A DNA stretch of 64,000 nt from Cedecea neteri (GTDB lineage Bacteria; Pseudomonadota; Gammaproteobacteria; Enterobacterales; Enterobacteriaceae). How positions within the stretch are numbered: position 1 is the stretch's first letter; the number at the start of each line of letters is the position of its first letter. Under the pieces are notes generated by a model. It was not told the origin of the DNA. It was given only the letters and a program-made list of their open reading frames with translations, and searched no databases. Shown here in pieces: positions 1 through 9,903 of this stretch. Position numbers and translations under genes: made by a program. The DNA is taken from assembly GCF_000757825.1 (NCBI RefSeq), contig NZ_CP009451.1:3844001-3908000 (forward strand), given 5' to 3'.

Positions 1-2423
1 CAGCGCGATGTGGAGAACGCGGAGAACGGTACCATCTGGCCGGAAGAGCCACGGACGTACCAGTTGCCGATATCGCTTGGCAGCATACGGTATGGCGCTT
101 CAGCCATCACATACACTTTCTTCACGCGGCCACGGTCGATGAAGTCATTGACGTAGCTGCCGCCCCAGGCTGCACCCAGCGTGGTGTTGATATCACTGAT
201 GGATACCCCCAGCGCCTGTGCTTTTTCCTGGTCGATATCGATTTTAAACTGCGGCGTATCTTCCAGGCCGTTCGGGCGCACGCCAACCAGCAGGTCAGGA
301 TGCTGAGCAATCATGCCGAACAGTTGGTTACGAGCCTGAGTCAGCTGCTCGTGGCCAAGGTTTGCCTGGTCAATCAGCTGGAAGTCAAAGCCGGTAGCGG
401 TACCCAGCTCGACAATTGCCGGCAGGTTAAAGGCAAATACCATCGCGTCTTTAATCTGCGAGAAGGTGCCCATGGCCCGGCCAGCAATCGCCGGAACCTT
501 GTTCTCTTCACCCGAACGCTCGCTCCAGTCTTTCAGTGAAACGAACGCCAGGCCGGTGTTCTGACCGCGACCGGAGAAGCCGAAGCCGTTAACGGTAAAC
601 ACCGAGTTAACGTTCGCTTTCTCTTTGGTCAGGAAGTAGTCGTTCACTTCATCCAGGACTTTCTGCGTACGTTCCTGGGTCGCACCCGCGGGCAGCTGAG
701 CCATCGCCAGCAGTACGCCCTGGTCTTCGTCAGGCAGGAACGAACTTGGCAGGCGGATGAACAGCAGCCCCATGCCAACCACAATCAGCAGATACAGGAC
801 CAGATAACGACCGGTGCTACGCAGGATGTTACCGACGCTGTCGGTATAGTGATGCGTACTCTTGTCGAACATTCTGTTGAACCAGCCGAAGAACCCCTTC
901 TTGTCATCGTGATGACCTTTCGGGATTGGCTTAAGCATGGTCGCACAGAGCGCCGGGGTCAGGATCATGGCCACCAGCACCGACAGCACCATCGCGGAAA
1001 CGATAGTAATCGAGAACTGACGATAGATTGCGCCGGTAGAGCCGCCGAAGAACGCCATCGGGATAAATACCGCCGACAGCACCATCGCGATCCCCACCAG
1101 GGCGCCCTGAATCTGGCCCATGGATTTGCGCGTGGCTTCCTTCGGTGGCAGTCCATCTTCCACCATAACGCGCTCAACGTTTTCTACCACGACGATGGCG
1201 TCATCCACCAACAGGCCTATCGCCAACACCATGCCGAACATCGTCAGGGTGTTTATCGAGTAGCCAAACGCGGCAAGAATGGCGAACGTACCCAGCAGTA
1301 CCACCGGTACGGCAATGGTTGGAATCAGCGTTGCCCGGAAGTTCTGCAGGAACAGATACATCACCAGGAACACCAGCACGATGGCTTCCACCAGCGTTTT
1401 TACCACTTCGTTAATGGAAATTTTAACGAACGGCGTGGTGTCGTACGGGTAAACAACTTTCAGACCTGCCGGGAAGAACGGCTCCAGTTTTTCAACCGTA
1501 GCACGTACCGCTTCGGCGGTGTCCAGGGCGTTAGCACCGGTTGCCAGCTTAATCCCCAGGCCGGAAGCAGGCTGGCCGTTATAACGCGCGATAACATCAT
1601 AGTTCTCGCCGCCAAGCTCAACTTTCGCCACGTCTTTCAGCAGGACTCGAGAGCCGTCCGGGTTAACCTTCATCAGGATTTTGCTGAACTCGTCTGCGGA
1701 TTTCAGACGGGTCTGCGCAATGATGGAGGCGTTTAGCTGTTGGCCTTTAACCGGCGGAGTCCCGCCGAGCTGGCCGGCCGCGACCTGGGCGTTTTGCGCT
1801 TTGATGGCGTTAATCACGTCAACAGGCGTCAGCTGGTAGTTGTTCAGTTTGTTCGGGTCCATCCAGATACGCATCGCGTACTGGGCACCAAACAGCTGCA
1901 CGTCACCGACGCCGTGAGTACGGCTGACCGGATCTTTGATGGTGGCGCCAACGTAGTCCGCGATATCTTCCTGGTTCATGGTGCCGTCGGTATTGATCAT
2001 ACCGAGAACCATCAGGAAGCTACTGGAGGACTTCTCGACGCTAACACCCTGCTGCTGCACTTCCTGCGGCAGCAGCGGCATCGCCAGCTGCAGCTTGTTC
2101 TGAACCTGAACCTGTGCGATGTCGGCATCGGTGCCGGAGTCGAAGGTAATGGTTATCTGAACGGTACCAGAGGAATCACTGGTAGAGGACATGTACAACA
2201 GGCCATCGATACCGTTCATGTTCTGTTCGATAACCTGCGTGACGGTATCCTGTACCGTTTTAGCATCTGCCCCCGGGTAGTTTGCCGAGATCTGAATTGC
2301 CGGTGGCGCGATCGTTGGATACTGCGCGATAGGCAATTTCATGATCGCAAGCGCACCCGCCAACATAATGATGATGGCGATTACCCAGGCAAAGATGGGG
2401 CGATCGATAAAAAACTTAGACAT
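1..2423 (-). CDS. acrB: Multidrug efflux RND transporter AcrB, inner-membrane pump (partial)
   Basis: This is the proton-driven RND pump of the AcrAB-TolC tripartite system, which exports drugs, dyes, bile salts and detergents from the inner membrane and periplasm. Reading leftward from the ATG at 2423, the protein begins [20 protein letters not shown], the standard AcrB N-terminal helix, and continues in close agreement with E. coli AcrB. The frame stays open to the window edge, so about 807 of roughly 1049 residues are present and the C-terminal membrane helices are missing. It lies 22 bases downstream of acrA on the same strand, as in the usual acrAB operon. Control is expected from the AcrR operator before acrA. 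Identity is essentially certain; only the 3' end is absent. Confidence 0.97.
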   Translation of the reverse strand, partial: MSKFFIDRPIFAWVIAIIIMLAGALAIMKLPIAQYPTIAPPAIQISANYPGADAKTVQDTVTQVIEQNMNGIDGLLYMSSTSDSSGTVQITITFDSGTDADIAQVQVQNKLQLAMPLLPQEVQQQGVSVEKSSSSFLMVLGMINTDGTMNQEDIADYVGATIKDPVSRTHGVGDVQLFGAQYAMRIWMDPNKLNNYQLTPVDVINAIKAQNAQVAAGQLGGTPPVKGQQLNASIIAQTRLKSADEFSKILMKVNPDGSRVLLKDVAKVELGGENYDVIARYNGQPASGLGIKLATGANALDTAEAVRATVEKLEPFFPAGLKVVYPYDTTPFVKISINEVVKTLVEAIVLVFLVMYLFLQNFRATLIPTIAVPVVLLGTFAILAAFGYSINTLTMFGMVLAIGLLVDDAIVVVENVERVMVEDGLPPKEATRKSMGQIQGALVGIAMVLSAVFIPMAFFGGSTGAIYRQFSITIVSAMVLSVLVAMILTPALCATMLKPIPKGHHDDKKGFFGWFNRMFDKSTHHYTDSVGNILRSTGRYLVLYLLIVVGMGLLFIRLPSSFLPDEDQGVLLAMAQLPAGATQERTQKVLDEVNDYFLTKEKANVNSVFTVNGFGFSGRGQNTGLAFVSLKDWSERSGEENKVPAIAGRAMGTFSQIKDAMVFAFNLPAIVELGTATGFDFQLIDQANLGHEQLTQARNQLFGMIAQHPDLLVGVRPNGLEDTPQFKIDIDQEKAQALGVSISDINTTLGAAWGGSYVNDFIDRGRVKKVYVMAEAPYRMLPSDIGNWYVRGSSGQMVPFSAFSTSR

Positions 2424-2445
2424 GTCTTAACGGCTCCTGTTTAAG

Positions 2446-3645
2446 TTAAGACTTCGGTTGTTCTGGCTGCGCGCCTGCGGCTGGTTGCTGTTGGCCTTTA
2501 TTGTCTTCCGCAACTTCCTGCGCTTTTACCTGAACACCCGGTTTTACTTTCTGTAGGCCGGTAACAATGACGCGATCGCCGGTTTCTAAGCCACCGGTCA
2601 CCAGCCATTTGTCGCCGATCGCCTGGCTGGTTTGCAGCTGGCGCACTTCAACCTTGTCATCCTTGCCGACAACCATCGCTGAGGCGTCGCCGCGCGGAGT
2701 ACGAGTCACCCCTTGCTGCGGAACCAGGATAGCGTTCGGGTTAACGCCTTCTTCCAGACTGGCGCGAACAAACATCCCTGGCAGCAGGGTTTTGTCCGGG
2801 TTAGGGAAGATAGCGCGCAGGGTGATTGACCCGGTGGTCTGGTCAACGGTCACTTCAGAGAATTCCAGCGTCCCTTCCTGAGGATAGGCTACACCGTTGT
2901 TCGTCATCAGCTTGACCTTCGCCTTGCCGTTTTCCTGTTTCAGTTTGCCGTCGGCCAGCTCTTGCTTCAGGCGCAGGAAGTCATCGCTGGACTGGGTAAC
3001 GTCCACATAAATAGGGTCGAGCTGCTGAACGGTTGCCAGGGCGGTGGTTTGCCCGCTGGTGACCAGCGCACCTTCGGTGACCGCGGATTTACCGATGCGG
3101 CCGCTGATAGGCGAAGTCACTTTGGTGTACGCCAGGTTGATACGTGCGGTTTCTACAGCAGCTTTGGCGGCAACAACGTCAGCGTTTGCCTGCTGTGCGG
3201 TTGCTGCGGCGGTGTCGTAGTCAGACTGGCTGATGTACTTGGTACCCAGCAGTTTCTGATAACGCTTGACGGTTAACTGTGCAAGATTCGCGCTGGACTG
3301 GGCTTTCGCCAGGTCGCCTTTCGCGCTGTCGTACGCAGCCTGATAGGTTGCAGGATCGATCTGGTACAGCGAGACACCGGCCTGAATGTCGCTGCCTTCG
3401 GTGAAGTTACGCTTCAGAATAATGCCGCTAACCTGAGGACGAACTTCTGCAATGCGAAAAGCGTTGGTACGCCCTGGCAGCTCAGTGGTTATCTGTAATG
3501 GCGCGCTTTTCAGAGTCACTACACCCACTTCCGGGGCGTGCGGCGCACTCTGCTGAGTCTCTTTCTCGTTACATCCTGTAAGCGCTAAGCTGCCTGAGAG
3601 CATCAGAACGGCCGCCAGAGGCGTAAACCCTCTGTTTTTGTTCAT
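2446..3645 (-). CDS. acrA: Multidrug efflux periplasmic adaptor lipoprotein AcrA
   Basis: AcrA is the membrane fusion protein that links AcrB to the outer-membrane channel TolC. The 399-residue product starts MNKNRGFTPLAAVLMLSGSL and has a lipoprotein signal ending LTGC, so Cys25 should be lipidated and anchor the protein in the inner membrane facing the periplasm. Barrel-sandwich (lipoyl-like) segments flank a long helical hairpin, in the order typical of HlyD-family adaptors. A longer in-frame start exists at 3672, but the ATG at 3645 is preceded by GAGG at good distance and gives the family N-terminus. acrA is first in the acrAB operon, divergent from acrR, and the AcrR operator lies between them. 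Confidence 0.97.
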   Translation of the reverse strand: MNKNRGFTPLAAVLMLSGSLALTGCNEKETQQSAPHAPEVGVVTLKSAPLQITTELPGRTNAFRIAEVRPQVSGIILKRNFTEGSDIQAGVSLYQIDPATYQAAYDSAKGDLAKAQSSANLAQLTVKRYQKLLGTKYISQSDYDTAAATAQQANADVVAAKAAVETARINLAYTKVTSPISGRIGKSAVTEGALVTSGQTTALATVQQLDPIYVDVTQSSDDFLRLKQELADGKLKQENGKAKVKLMTNNGVAYPQEGTLEFSEVTVDQTTGSITLRAIFPNPDKTLLPGMFVRASLEEGVNPNAILVPQQGVTRTPRGDASAMVVGKDDKVEVRQLQTSQAIGDKWLVTGGLETGDRVIVTGLQKVKPGVQVKAQEVAEDNKGQQQPAAGAQPEQPKS

Positions 3646-3736
3646 ATGTAAACCTCGAGTGTCCGATTTCAAAGTTGTTCAATGGATCAAATGTCCACAA
3701 ACCCATTGCTGCGTTTATATTATCGTCGTGCTATGG

Positions 3737-3760
3737 TACATACGTTCACAAATGTATGTA
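3737..3760. promoter_or_regulatory. AcrR operator between acrA and acrR
   Basis: A 24-base imperfect palindrome has arms TACATAC and GTATGTA separated by ten bases. The arms and spacing match the known E. coli AcrR binding site in the acrR-acrA intergenic region. It sits 29 bases before acrR and 92 bases before acrA, where it can control both divergent transcripts. Confidence 0.9.
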
Positions 3761-3788
3761 AATCTGACTAAAGTAAATTCACCCACTT

Positions 3789-4427
3789 ATGGCACGAAAA
3801 ACCAAAGCTCAGGCGCTTGAAACCCGCCAGCACATCCTCGACGTTGCGATTCTCCTGTTTTCACAGCAGGGCGTCTCTGCGACTTCGCTTGCGGATATCG
3901 CTCAGGCTGCCGGGGTAACACGTGGTGCGATTTACTGGCATTTCAAAAATAAGTCGGAATTGTTTAGTGAGATCTGGGAGCTAACCGAATCCAGTATCGG
4001 TGACTTAGAGATTGAGTATCGGGCAAAATATCCAGACGATCCACTGTCTGTGATAAGAGAATTACTCATTTATATTTTACAGGCAACGGTGACAGAAGAA
4101 CGCCGCCGCCTGATGACCGAAATCATTTTCCATAAATGCGAGTTTGTCGGCGAACTTGAAGTTCTGCAGCAGGCGAGACGCACGCTCTATATGGAAGGAA
4201 ATGAACGCATTGAGGCCGCCTTGCAGCGCTGTATCGACGCCGGGAAACTGCCTTCGAGCCTGCGTCTCTCCCTCGCCGTTACGCTGATGCGCAGCTACAT
4301 TACCGGCCTGATTGAAAACTGGCTGGTAGCGCCGGAAACCTTCGATCTTCATGCCAAAGCGGCGGACTTTATCGCCGTGCTTCTGGAGATGTTCCAACTG
4401 AGCCCAACGCTGAACAAACCGGCGTAA
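3789..4427 (+). CDS. acrR: TetR-family repressor of acrAB, AcrR
   Basis: AcrR is a dimeric TetR-family repressor that binds the acrAB operator and is released by hydrophobic drugs. The 212-residue protein starts [20 protein letters not shown]. The helix-turn-helix covers roughly residues 30-55, with the family pattern [20 protein letters not shown], and an all-helical ligand-binding C-terminal domain follows. It is transcribed divergently from acrA with the operator between them. No frameshift or early stop is seen, so the repressor appears intact. Confidence 0.96.
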   Translation: MARKTKAQALETRQHILDVAILLFSQQGVSATSLADIAQAAGVTRGAIYWHFKNKSELFSEIWELTESSIGDLEIEYRAKYPDDPLSVIRELLIYILQATVTEERRRLMTEIIFHKCEFVGELEVLQQARRTLYMEGNERIEAALQRCIDAGKLPSSLRLSLAVTLMRSYITGLIENWLVAPETFDLHAKAADFIAVLLEMFQLSPTLNKPA

Positions 4428-4551
4428 TTTTCGGCTTACTTTCACCCTGAAAATGATTTGAGATTCCTCTGAGGGCGATTGCTATTCTACGCCCTGAAGC
4501 CGTGCTATTCTGCGCATCTTCCGTGGCCTTTTACTTTTAGCTGGCACTTAC

Positions 4552-4581
4552 ATGCGCAGCACCGTAATGACTCAACCATGA
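4552..4581 (+). other. Nine-codon upstream ORF overlapping the mscK start
   Basis: The frame runs from ATG at 4552 (MRSTVMTQP) to TGA at 4579-4581. Its stop overlaps the mscK ATG in an ATGA arrangement. Because mscK lacks a strong ribosome binding site, translational coupling is possible. The reading frame is seen in the sequence, but its use is inference, and its own ribosome binding site is also weak. Confidence 0.25.
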
Positions 4582-7500
4582 CTACGCAGCACAACGCTCT
4601 GTCGCGGACGTCCCGTTCCGCATTCATTCTTTTCCTGTTTCTGTTTGTCTCCACTCTGTTGCCGTTTTCGCTGGCTCAGGCGGCGCAAAATAATGGCGAT
4701 CTGCCTGCAAGAGCAGAGGTTCAGTCGCAGCTGGACACGCTGAACAAGCAAAAAACGCTGACCGCCGACGATAAGCTCACCCAGAAAGATCTCACCGAAA
4801 CGCTTGAGATGCTGGACAAGCTTGACCGGGTGAAGCAGGAGACGGCTCAGCTTAAAACCACGGTTGCCCAGGCGCCGGATAAGCTGAAGCAGGCCACCGA
4901 GGCGCTCAACTCGCTCAGTACGCCAGCCGACGACGACGCGACCCGCAAAACGCTGAGTACGCTCTCTTTGCGCCAGCTGGAAGCCCGCCTGACCAGCGTG
5001 CTGGATCAGCTGCAGTCGGCGAATAACGACCTGTCTACCCTGAATAGCCAACTGGTGTCGCTGCAAACTCAGCCCGAACGCGTGCAGAATGCGATGTACA
5101 GCGCTTCGCAGCAGCTCCTGCAGGTGCGCAACCGCCTGAATGGCACCACGCCGGGCGAAGCCACTTTGCGCCCGAGCCAGCAAAATCTGCTGCTGGTGCA
5201 GCAGGCGTTGCTCAACACGCAGATTGAGCAGCAGCGTAAGAGCCTTGAAGGCAACACCGTCTTGCAGGATGCGCTGCAGAAACAACGTGACTACACCAAC
5301 GCCAATATTGGCCAGCTTGAGCATTCGCTTCAGCTGCTGCAGGAGGCGGTGAACAGCAAACGCTTAACGCTGACGGAAAAAACCGCCCAGGAAGCCGTCA
5401 CGCCTGACGATGCCGACACCAGCGCTATCCAGAATAACCCGCTGGTGCGCCAGGAGCTGGACGTCAATCACCAGCTCAGCCAGCGCCTGATTAACGCCAC
5501 GCAAAGCGGAAACGAGCTGGTACAGCGCAATATCCGCGTCAAAAACTGGCTGGACCGTGCGCTTCAGTCCGAGCGTAACCTGAAAGAACAAATCTCGGTG
5601 CTGAAGGGCAGCCTCCTGCTGTCGCGTATTCTTTATCAGCAGCAGCAGACGCTGCCGTCCGCCGATGACCTTGAAGACCTCACCAACCGCATTGCTGACC
5701 TGCGTCTTGAGCAGTTCGACATTAACCAGCAGCGTGATGCGATGTTCCAGAGCGACAGCTACGTCGGCAAGATTGAAGAGGGCCACAAGAACGAGGTTAA
5801 CGACGAGGTTCACGATGCGCTGCTGCAGGTAGTGGATATGCGCCGCGAGCTGCTCGACCAGCTTAACAAGCAGCTGGGTAACCAGCTGATGATGGCGATT
5901 AACCTGCAAATTAACCAGCAGCAGCTGATGAGCGTCAGCACCAGCCTGCAGAAAATGCTGACCCAGCAAATCTTCTGGGTAAACAGCAACAAGCCGATGA
6001 ACTGGGAGTGGATCAAATCCTTCCCGGGCGCGCTGCACGACCAAATCAAAGCTATGAAGCTGGACATCAGCTGGCACAAGGTGCTGGACGGGCTGTTCAT
6101 GTCGTTGTTCACCGCGCTGCCGCTGATGCTGCTGGCCGGCCTGCTGCGCTGGCGTTACAAATGGATCGACAGGCAGCTGGCTAAGCTTGCTTCTGAAGTG
6201 GGGCAGCTGCGCACCGACACTCAGCTCAACACGCCGAAGGCAATTCTGCTGAACTTCCTGAAAGTACTGCCGCTGACGATGGCGATTCTTTCGGTAGGTT
6301 TAGTGCTGCTGTTTATGCAGCTCAATATCAGCGAACTGCTGTGGGCATTTGCCAAAGAGCTGGCGCTGTTCTGGCTGGTCTTCGGCATGGCATGGCGCAT
6401 TCTGAGCAGCCGTGGCCTGGCCGTTATCTGGTTTAACATGCCGGAACATCTTACCCGCCATTATCGCCGTCAGATTGTGCGCATCAGCTTTGCCTTGCTG
6501 CCGCTGCTGTTCTGGTCCGTGGTCGGCGAGCTGTCGCCGCTGCACCTGATGGACGACGTGCTCGGGCAGTTTATGATTTTCCTTAACCTGCTGCTGATAA
6601 CCTGCCTGATTATCCCGATGTGCCGTGACAACTGGCGCGATAAAGAGTCGCATCCGCTGCGTCTGCTGACCATTACCGTGCTGTCTGTCGTGCCGGTGGC
6701 GCTGCTGGTGCTGACGGCAACCGGCTACTTCTACACCACGCTGCGGCTGGCGAACCGCTGGATAGACACGGTCTATCTGGTGATTATCTGGAACCTGATT
6801 CACCAGACGGTGATCCGTGGCCTGAGCGTTGCGGCGCGCCGTATTGCCTATCGCCGTGCGCTGGCTCGTCGCCAGAATATGGTGAAAGAAGGGGCGGAAG
6901 GCGCTGAGCCGGTTGAAGAGCCGCCGCTGGCGTTGGATCAGATTAACCAGCAGACGATGCGCCTGACCATGCTGCTGATGTTCGCCCTGTTCGCCGTGGT
7001 GTTTTACGCCATCTGGTCGGATTTAATCACCGTCTTTGCCTACCTCGATAGCATCGTGCTGTGGCACTACACCGGCAGCGAAGCCGGCGCGGCGGTAATG
7101 AAAAACGTCACCATGGGCAGCATTCTGTTTGCCGTGGTGGCCGCGATGGTGGCCTGGGCGCTGATTCGAAACCTGCCTGGCCTGCTGGAAGTGCTGGTGC
7201 TGTCACGCCTGAAAATGCGCCAGGGCGCGTCTTACGCCATTACCACTATTCTCAACTATGCCATTATCGTGATTGGCGCGATGACGGTATTCGGCTCGCT
7301 CGGCGTGTCGTGGGACAAGCTGCAATGGCTGGCGGCGGCGCTGTCGGTAGGCCTGGGCTTTGGCTTACAGGAGATCTTCGGTAACTTCGTTTCCGGCCTG
7401 ATCATCCTGTTCGAACGCCCGGTGCGCATCGGCGATACCGTCACCATCGGAACGTTCTCCGGCAGCGTCAGCAAGATCCGTATCCGTGCGACGACGATCA

Positions 7501-7952
7501 CCGATTTTGACCGTAAAGAAGTGATCATTCCGAACAAAGCGTTTGTCACCGAACGCCTGATCAACTGGTCGCTGACGGACACAATCACTCGCGTGGTTAT
7601 CAAGCTCGGCGTGGCTTACGGCTCAGATCTCGACAAAGTGAAAGAGATCCTGCTCAAAGCGGCGATGGATCATCCGCGCGTGATGCACGACCCGGAACCT
7701 GCGGTGTACTTCACGACGTTTGGCGCCAGTACGCTCGACCACGAACTGCGGCTGTATGTCCGTGAGCTGCGTGACCGCAGCATCACCGTGGATGAGCTGA
7801 ACCGCGCCATCGACAGGCTGTGCCGCGAAAACAATATCAATATCGCCTTCAATCAGCTTGAAGTGCATCTGCATAACGAAAAGGGCGATGAGCTAACGGA
7901 AGTGAAGCGCGATTTGGGCAAAAACGGCGGTTTGCTGCCGCCGTCTCTCTAA
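4578..7952 (+). CDS. mscK: Potassium-dependent mechanosensitive channel MscK
   Basis: MscK (formerly KefA) is a very large MscS-family inner-membrane channel that releases solutes on hypo-osmotic shock. The 1124-residue product has an N-terminal signal sequence (hydrophobic stretch FILFLFLFVSTLLPFSLAQA), then a long periplasmic coiled-coil-rich region of roughly 450 residues, several transmembrane helices from about residue 500, and a C-terminal MscS core. That core includes the pore-helix pattern LSVGLGFGLQEIFGNFVSGL near residue 920. The ATG at 4578 gives the length and N-terminus expected for the family (E. coli 1120). It has little Shine-Dalgarno sequence, but it overlaps the stop of a nine-codon upstream ORF, which could couple translation. 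A longer in-frame extension to 4479 is not conserved-looking. Confidence 0.95.
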   Translation: MTTQHNALSRTSRSAFILFLFLFVSTLLPFSLAQAAQNNGDLPARAEVQSQLDTLNKQKTLTADDKLTQKDLTETLEMLDKLDRVKQETAQLKTTVAQAPDKLKQATEALNSLSTPADDDATRKTLSTLSLRQLEARLTSVLDQLQSANNDLSTLNSQLVSLQTQPERVQNAMYSASQQLLQVRNRLNGTTPGEATLRPSQQNLLLVQQALLNTQIEQQRKSLEGNTVLQDALQKQRDYTNANIGQLEHSLQLLQEAVNSKRLTLTEKTAQEAVTPDDADTSAIQNNPLVRQELDVNHQLSQRLINATQSGNELVQRNIRVKNWLDRALQSERNLKEQISVLKGSLLLSRILYQQQQTLPSADDLEDLTNRIADLRLEQFDINQQRDAMFQSDSYVGKIEEGHKNEVNDEVHDALLQVVDMRRELLDQLNKQLGNQLMMAINLQINQQQLMSVSTSLQKMLTQQIFWVNSNKPMNWEWIKSFPGALHDQIKAMKLDISWHKVLDGLFMSLFTALPLMLLAGLLRWRYKWIDRQLAKLASEVGQLRTDTQLNTPKAILLNFLKVLPLTMAILSVGLVLLFMQLNISELLWAFAKELALFWLVFGMAWRILSSRGLAVIWFNMPEHLTRHYRRQIVRISFALLPLLFWSVVGELSPLHLMDDVLGQFMIFLNLLLITCLIIPMCRDNWRDKESHPLRLLTITVLSVVPVALLVLTATGYFYTTLRLANRWIDTVYLVIIWNLIHQTVIRGLSVAARRIAYRRALARRQNMVKEGAEGAEPVEEPPLALDQINQQTMRLTMLLMFALFAVVFYAIWSDLITVFAYLDSIVLWHYTGSEAGAAVMKNVTMGSILFAVVAAMVAWALIRNLPGLLEVLVLSRLKMRQGASYAITTILNYAIIVIGAMTVFGSLGVSWDKLQWLAAALSVGLGFGLQEIFGNFVSGLIILFERPVRIGDTVTIGTFSGSVSKIRIRATTITDFDRKEVIIPNKAFVTERLINWSLTDTITRVVIKLGVAYGSDLDKVKEILLKAAMDHPRVMHDPEPAVYFTTFGASTLDHELRLYVRELRDRSITVDELNRAIDRLCRENNINIAFNQLEVHLHNEKGDELTEVKRDLGKNGGLLPPSL

Positions 7953-7961
7953 GCGTGACAA

Positions 7962-8120
7962 TCAGCGGGAAGCCTTTTCTTCCCGCTGTTTGCGTAGAAA
8001 ATCCTCACGAACGATGTCCAGCGCTGCAAGCGCGGTGTCCGTTGGGATCTGGTGCTGCTCCAGCAGCATAATTAAATCGACGGCCAGTTTGACCTCGTCC
8101 GGGGCGTTATCCAGCGACAT
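7962..8120 (-). CDS. rsmS: Small ribosome-associated protein RsmS (YbaM)
   Basis: This 52-residue protein starts [20 protein letters not shown] and matches the E. coli YbaM/RsmS family in length and sequence. In E. coli the product is linked to ribosome assembly and pleiotropic growth phenotypes. The start ATG at 8120 is preceded on the minus strand by AGGAGCAAGA, a good ribosome binding site. It lies 20 bases after priC on the same strand, as in E. coli, so the two are probably co-transcribed. The last codons overlap a strong hairpin (7963-7988) that may also terminate mscK from the other side. Confidence 0.88.
   Translation of the reverse strand: MSLDNAPDEVKLAVDLIMLLEQHQIPTDTALAALDIVREDFLRKQREEKASR
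7963..7988. terminator. Hairpin between convergent mscK and rsmS
   Basis: The arms CAGCGGGAA and TTCCCGCTG pair perfectly over nine bases around the loop GCCTTTTC, just after the mscK stop and over the rsmS 3' end. There is no clear T-run on either side, so terminator function is only likely from position. Confidence 0.35.
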
Positions 8121-8140
8121 TCTTGCTCCTTATTTTGGGG

Positions 8141-8677
8141 TTAACTCAGCCCGCGTTCACGTCTTTCGATGGCTTTTTCTATGCGGGCCAGCGCCTGGCG
8201 GCAGCGCTGCAGGCGGCCTTCCAGCGCGGCGAGTTCACGCTGAAGCTTTTGCTGACCCGCGAGCGTGGCCTGCACCGTAAGCTGGGTTTCGCGATCGCTC
8301 ACCATCGCCAGCAGGCGCCGTTCATAATCCTGATGGGTGGACAGTTTTTCGTACAGATTTTCCTGCACCTTGTGCTGCGGCTCGCTTTTGCGTAAATGCG
8401 CGGTGGCTAATTCCCGCTGCAGCGCGGCAATCTGTGCGACCAGTTTTTCGGCGATAAACGCCACCTGATCGGTTTTACCGTGGCTGACGCTAAGCTGAAG
8501 CTGGGCGAGATTGGCCTGGGCTTCCTGAAGATAATCTTTCAGCTGCGTGCTGTGGGTATGGAAGAGCTTACGGTCAAAGCGCGCCTGGCTTGCCCGCAGC
8601 AGGGCGACCGGCTCAACGGCGGCTGCCAGCTCGACGACCCGAGCTTCAAGGGCTTGTAACAGCGAAGCGGTTTTCAC
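8141..8677 (-). CDS. priC: Primosomal replication protein N'' PriC
   Basis: PriC restarts stalled replication forks by loading DnaB onto SSB-coated DNA independently of PriA/PriB. The 178-residue protein starts MKTASLLQALEARVVELAAA and keeps the family length (E. coli 175) and helical character. A conserved basic C-terminal segment around LEGRLQRCRQALARIEKAIE is also present. PriC diverges more than neighbouring genes, which is usual for this family. It is divergent from ybaN, with 35 bases between the starts, and is followed by rsmS. Confidence 0.92.
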   Translation of the reverse strand: MKTASLLQALEARVVELAAAVEPVALLRASQARFDRKLFHTHSTQLKDYLQEAQANLAQLQLSVSHGKTDQVAFIAEKLVAQIAALQRELATAHLRKSEPQHKVQENLYEKLSTHQDYERRLLAMVSDRETQLTVQATLAGQQKLQRELAALEGRLQRCRQALARIEKAIERRERGLS

Positions 8678-8712
8678 AAAATGGCTCTCCAGGGGTTGTC
8701 AGAGGTTACGGC

Positions 8713-9090
8713 ATGAAGCGTCTTATTCTAATCATCATCGGCTGGTTGGCGGTAGTGCTTGCTACGCTGGGTGTGATATTGCCGCTGTTGCCGACCACGC
8801 CTTTTCTGCTGCTGGCCGCGTGGTGTTTTGCCCGCTCGTCGCCGCGCTTTCACCACTGGCTACTCTACCGTTCGTGGTTTGGCAGCTATTTGCGCTACTG
8901 GCAGCAGCATCGGGCGATGCCCCGAGGGGCGAAGCCAAAGGCGATTCTGTTTATTCTCGCCACTTTCGCGATTTCGCTGTGGCTGGTGAAGATAGTGTGG
9001 GTTAGAATTTTGCTGCTGGTGATTCTTTGTGCGCTGCTTGCTTTTATGTGGCGCATTCCGGTGGTTGATGAAGCACAACAAAAGCGATAA
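8713..9090 (+). CDS. ybaN: DUF454 inner-membrane protein YbaN
   Basis: This is a 125-residue membrane protein with a hydrophobic N-terminus (MKRLILIIIGWLAVVLATLG), the DUF454 hallmark LPLLPTTPFLLLAAWCFARS, and two further hydrophobic segments toward the C-terminus. The family function is not established. The ATG at 8713 follows AGAGGTTACGGC, a plausible ribosome binding site. It lies between priC and apt, as in E. coli. Confidence 0.9.
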   Translation: MKRLILIIIGWLAVVLATLGVILPLLPTTPFLLLAAWCFARSSPRFHHWLLYRSWFGSYLRYWQQHRAMPRGAKPKAILFILATFAISLWLVKIVWVRILLLVILCALLAFMWRIPVVDEAQQKR

Positions 9091-9160
9091 AGCGCAGCAG
9101 AAGCTGTTGCAATTGTCGCGCCCAGCCAGTAAATTCGAGCGTTTTCGAGCACGGGTACAG

Positions 9161-9179
9161 CTGGTTAACCGTTAACCAG
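9161..9179. promoter_or_regulatory. Perfect 19-base palindrome upstream of apt
   Basis: CTGGTTAACCGTTAACCAG is a perfect inverted repeat with nine-base arms around one central base. It lies 62 bases before the apt start and 70 bases after ybaN. The short centre argues against a transcription terminator and for a dimeric protein-binding site. No known regulator consensus was recognised. Confidence 0.45.
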
Positions 9180-9241
9180 TGGTTCACATTCGAACCCACA
9201 TGTACTCTGTTTAGTATCATGTTTTTTGCAGGCATAAACCG

Positions 9242-9793
9242 ATGACCGCGACTGCGCAGCAGCTTGAATATCTCAAAAACAGCATTAAAAGCGTTCCTGA
9301 TTACCCAAAACCAGGAATTCTGTTCCGTGACGTCACCAGCTTGCTGGAAGATCCGAAAGCATATGCCACCAGCATTGCCCTTTTAGTTTCTCGTTTTAAA
9401 GACGCAGGGATCACCAAAGTGGTGGGCACCGAAGCGCGTGGCTTCCTGTTTGGCGCCCCGGTTGCGCTGGAGATGGGCGTTGGGTTCATTCCTGTGCGCA
9501 AACCTCGTAAGCTGCCGCGTGAAACCATCGCCGAAAGCTATGAGCTGGAATACGGCACCGACAGCCTTGAAATCCACGTAGATGCCATCAAGCCGGGCGA
9601 TAAAGTGCTGGTGGTGGACGATCTGCTGGCGACCGGCGGCACCATTGAAGCGACGGTAAAACTGATTCGTCGCCTGGGTGGCGAAGTGACCGATGCGGCA
9701 TTCGTGATTAACCTGTTTGACCTTGGCGGCGAGCAGCGCCTGGAAAAAATGGGCGTGAAAAGCTTCTGCCTGGTGCCTTTCCCGGGTCACTAA
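9242..9793 (+). CDS. apt: Adenine phosphoribosyltransferase
   Basis: Apt converts adenine and PRPP to AMP and pyrophosphate in cytoplasmic purine salvage. The 183-residue protein has the type I phosphoribosyltransferase PRPP-binding loop [20 protein letters not shown] near residues 122-141, and the usual N-terminal segment [20 protein letters not shown]. Length matches the E. coli enzyme (183). A separate promoter region of 151 bases with a perfect palindrome precedes it. dnaX follows 110 bases downstream with a terminator-like hairpin in between. Confidence 0.97.
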   Translation: MTATAQQLEYLKNSIKSVPDYPKPGILFRDVTSLLEDPKAYATSIALLVSRFKDAGITKVVGTEARGFLFGAPVALEMGVGFIPVRKPRKLPRETIAESYELEYGTDSLEIHVDAIKPGDKVLVVDDLLATGGTIEATVKLIRRLGGEVTDAAFVINLFDLGGEQRLEKMGVKSFCLVPFPGH

Positions 9794-9821
9794 GTTCGAC
9801 CGTATTGCCATACAGTGACAA

Positions 9822-9846
9822 GCCTCGCTCGCCCATCGGGCGAGGC
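9822..9846 (+). terminator. Hairpin after apt
   Basis: CTCGCCC and GGGCGAG pair around the loop ATC, with outer GCCTC/GGC pairing interrupted by a bulge. No T-run follows, so this is a weak or attenuating terminator at best between apt and dnaX. Confidence 0.35.
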
Positions 9847-9903
9847 ATATGTTAGCATTACCCCCTCAATTCACCTTTCCCGCGAACCAGAGCCTAACTC
9901 CAG

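Noticed and set aside
849..1736. 295-residue open frame on the plus strand opposite acrB
   Set aside because: It lies wholly inside acrB on the other strand, is rich in His, Gln and Arg as expected from a codon-biased shadow, and has no ribosome binding site.
3646..3788. MarA/SoxS/Rob box before acrAB
   Set aside because: Likely from known regulation, but the degenerate consensus could not be placed without a scoring matrix.
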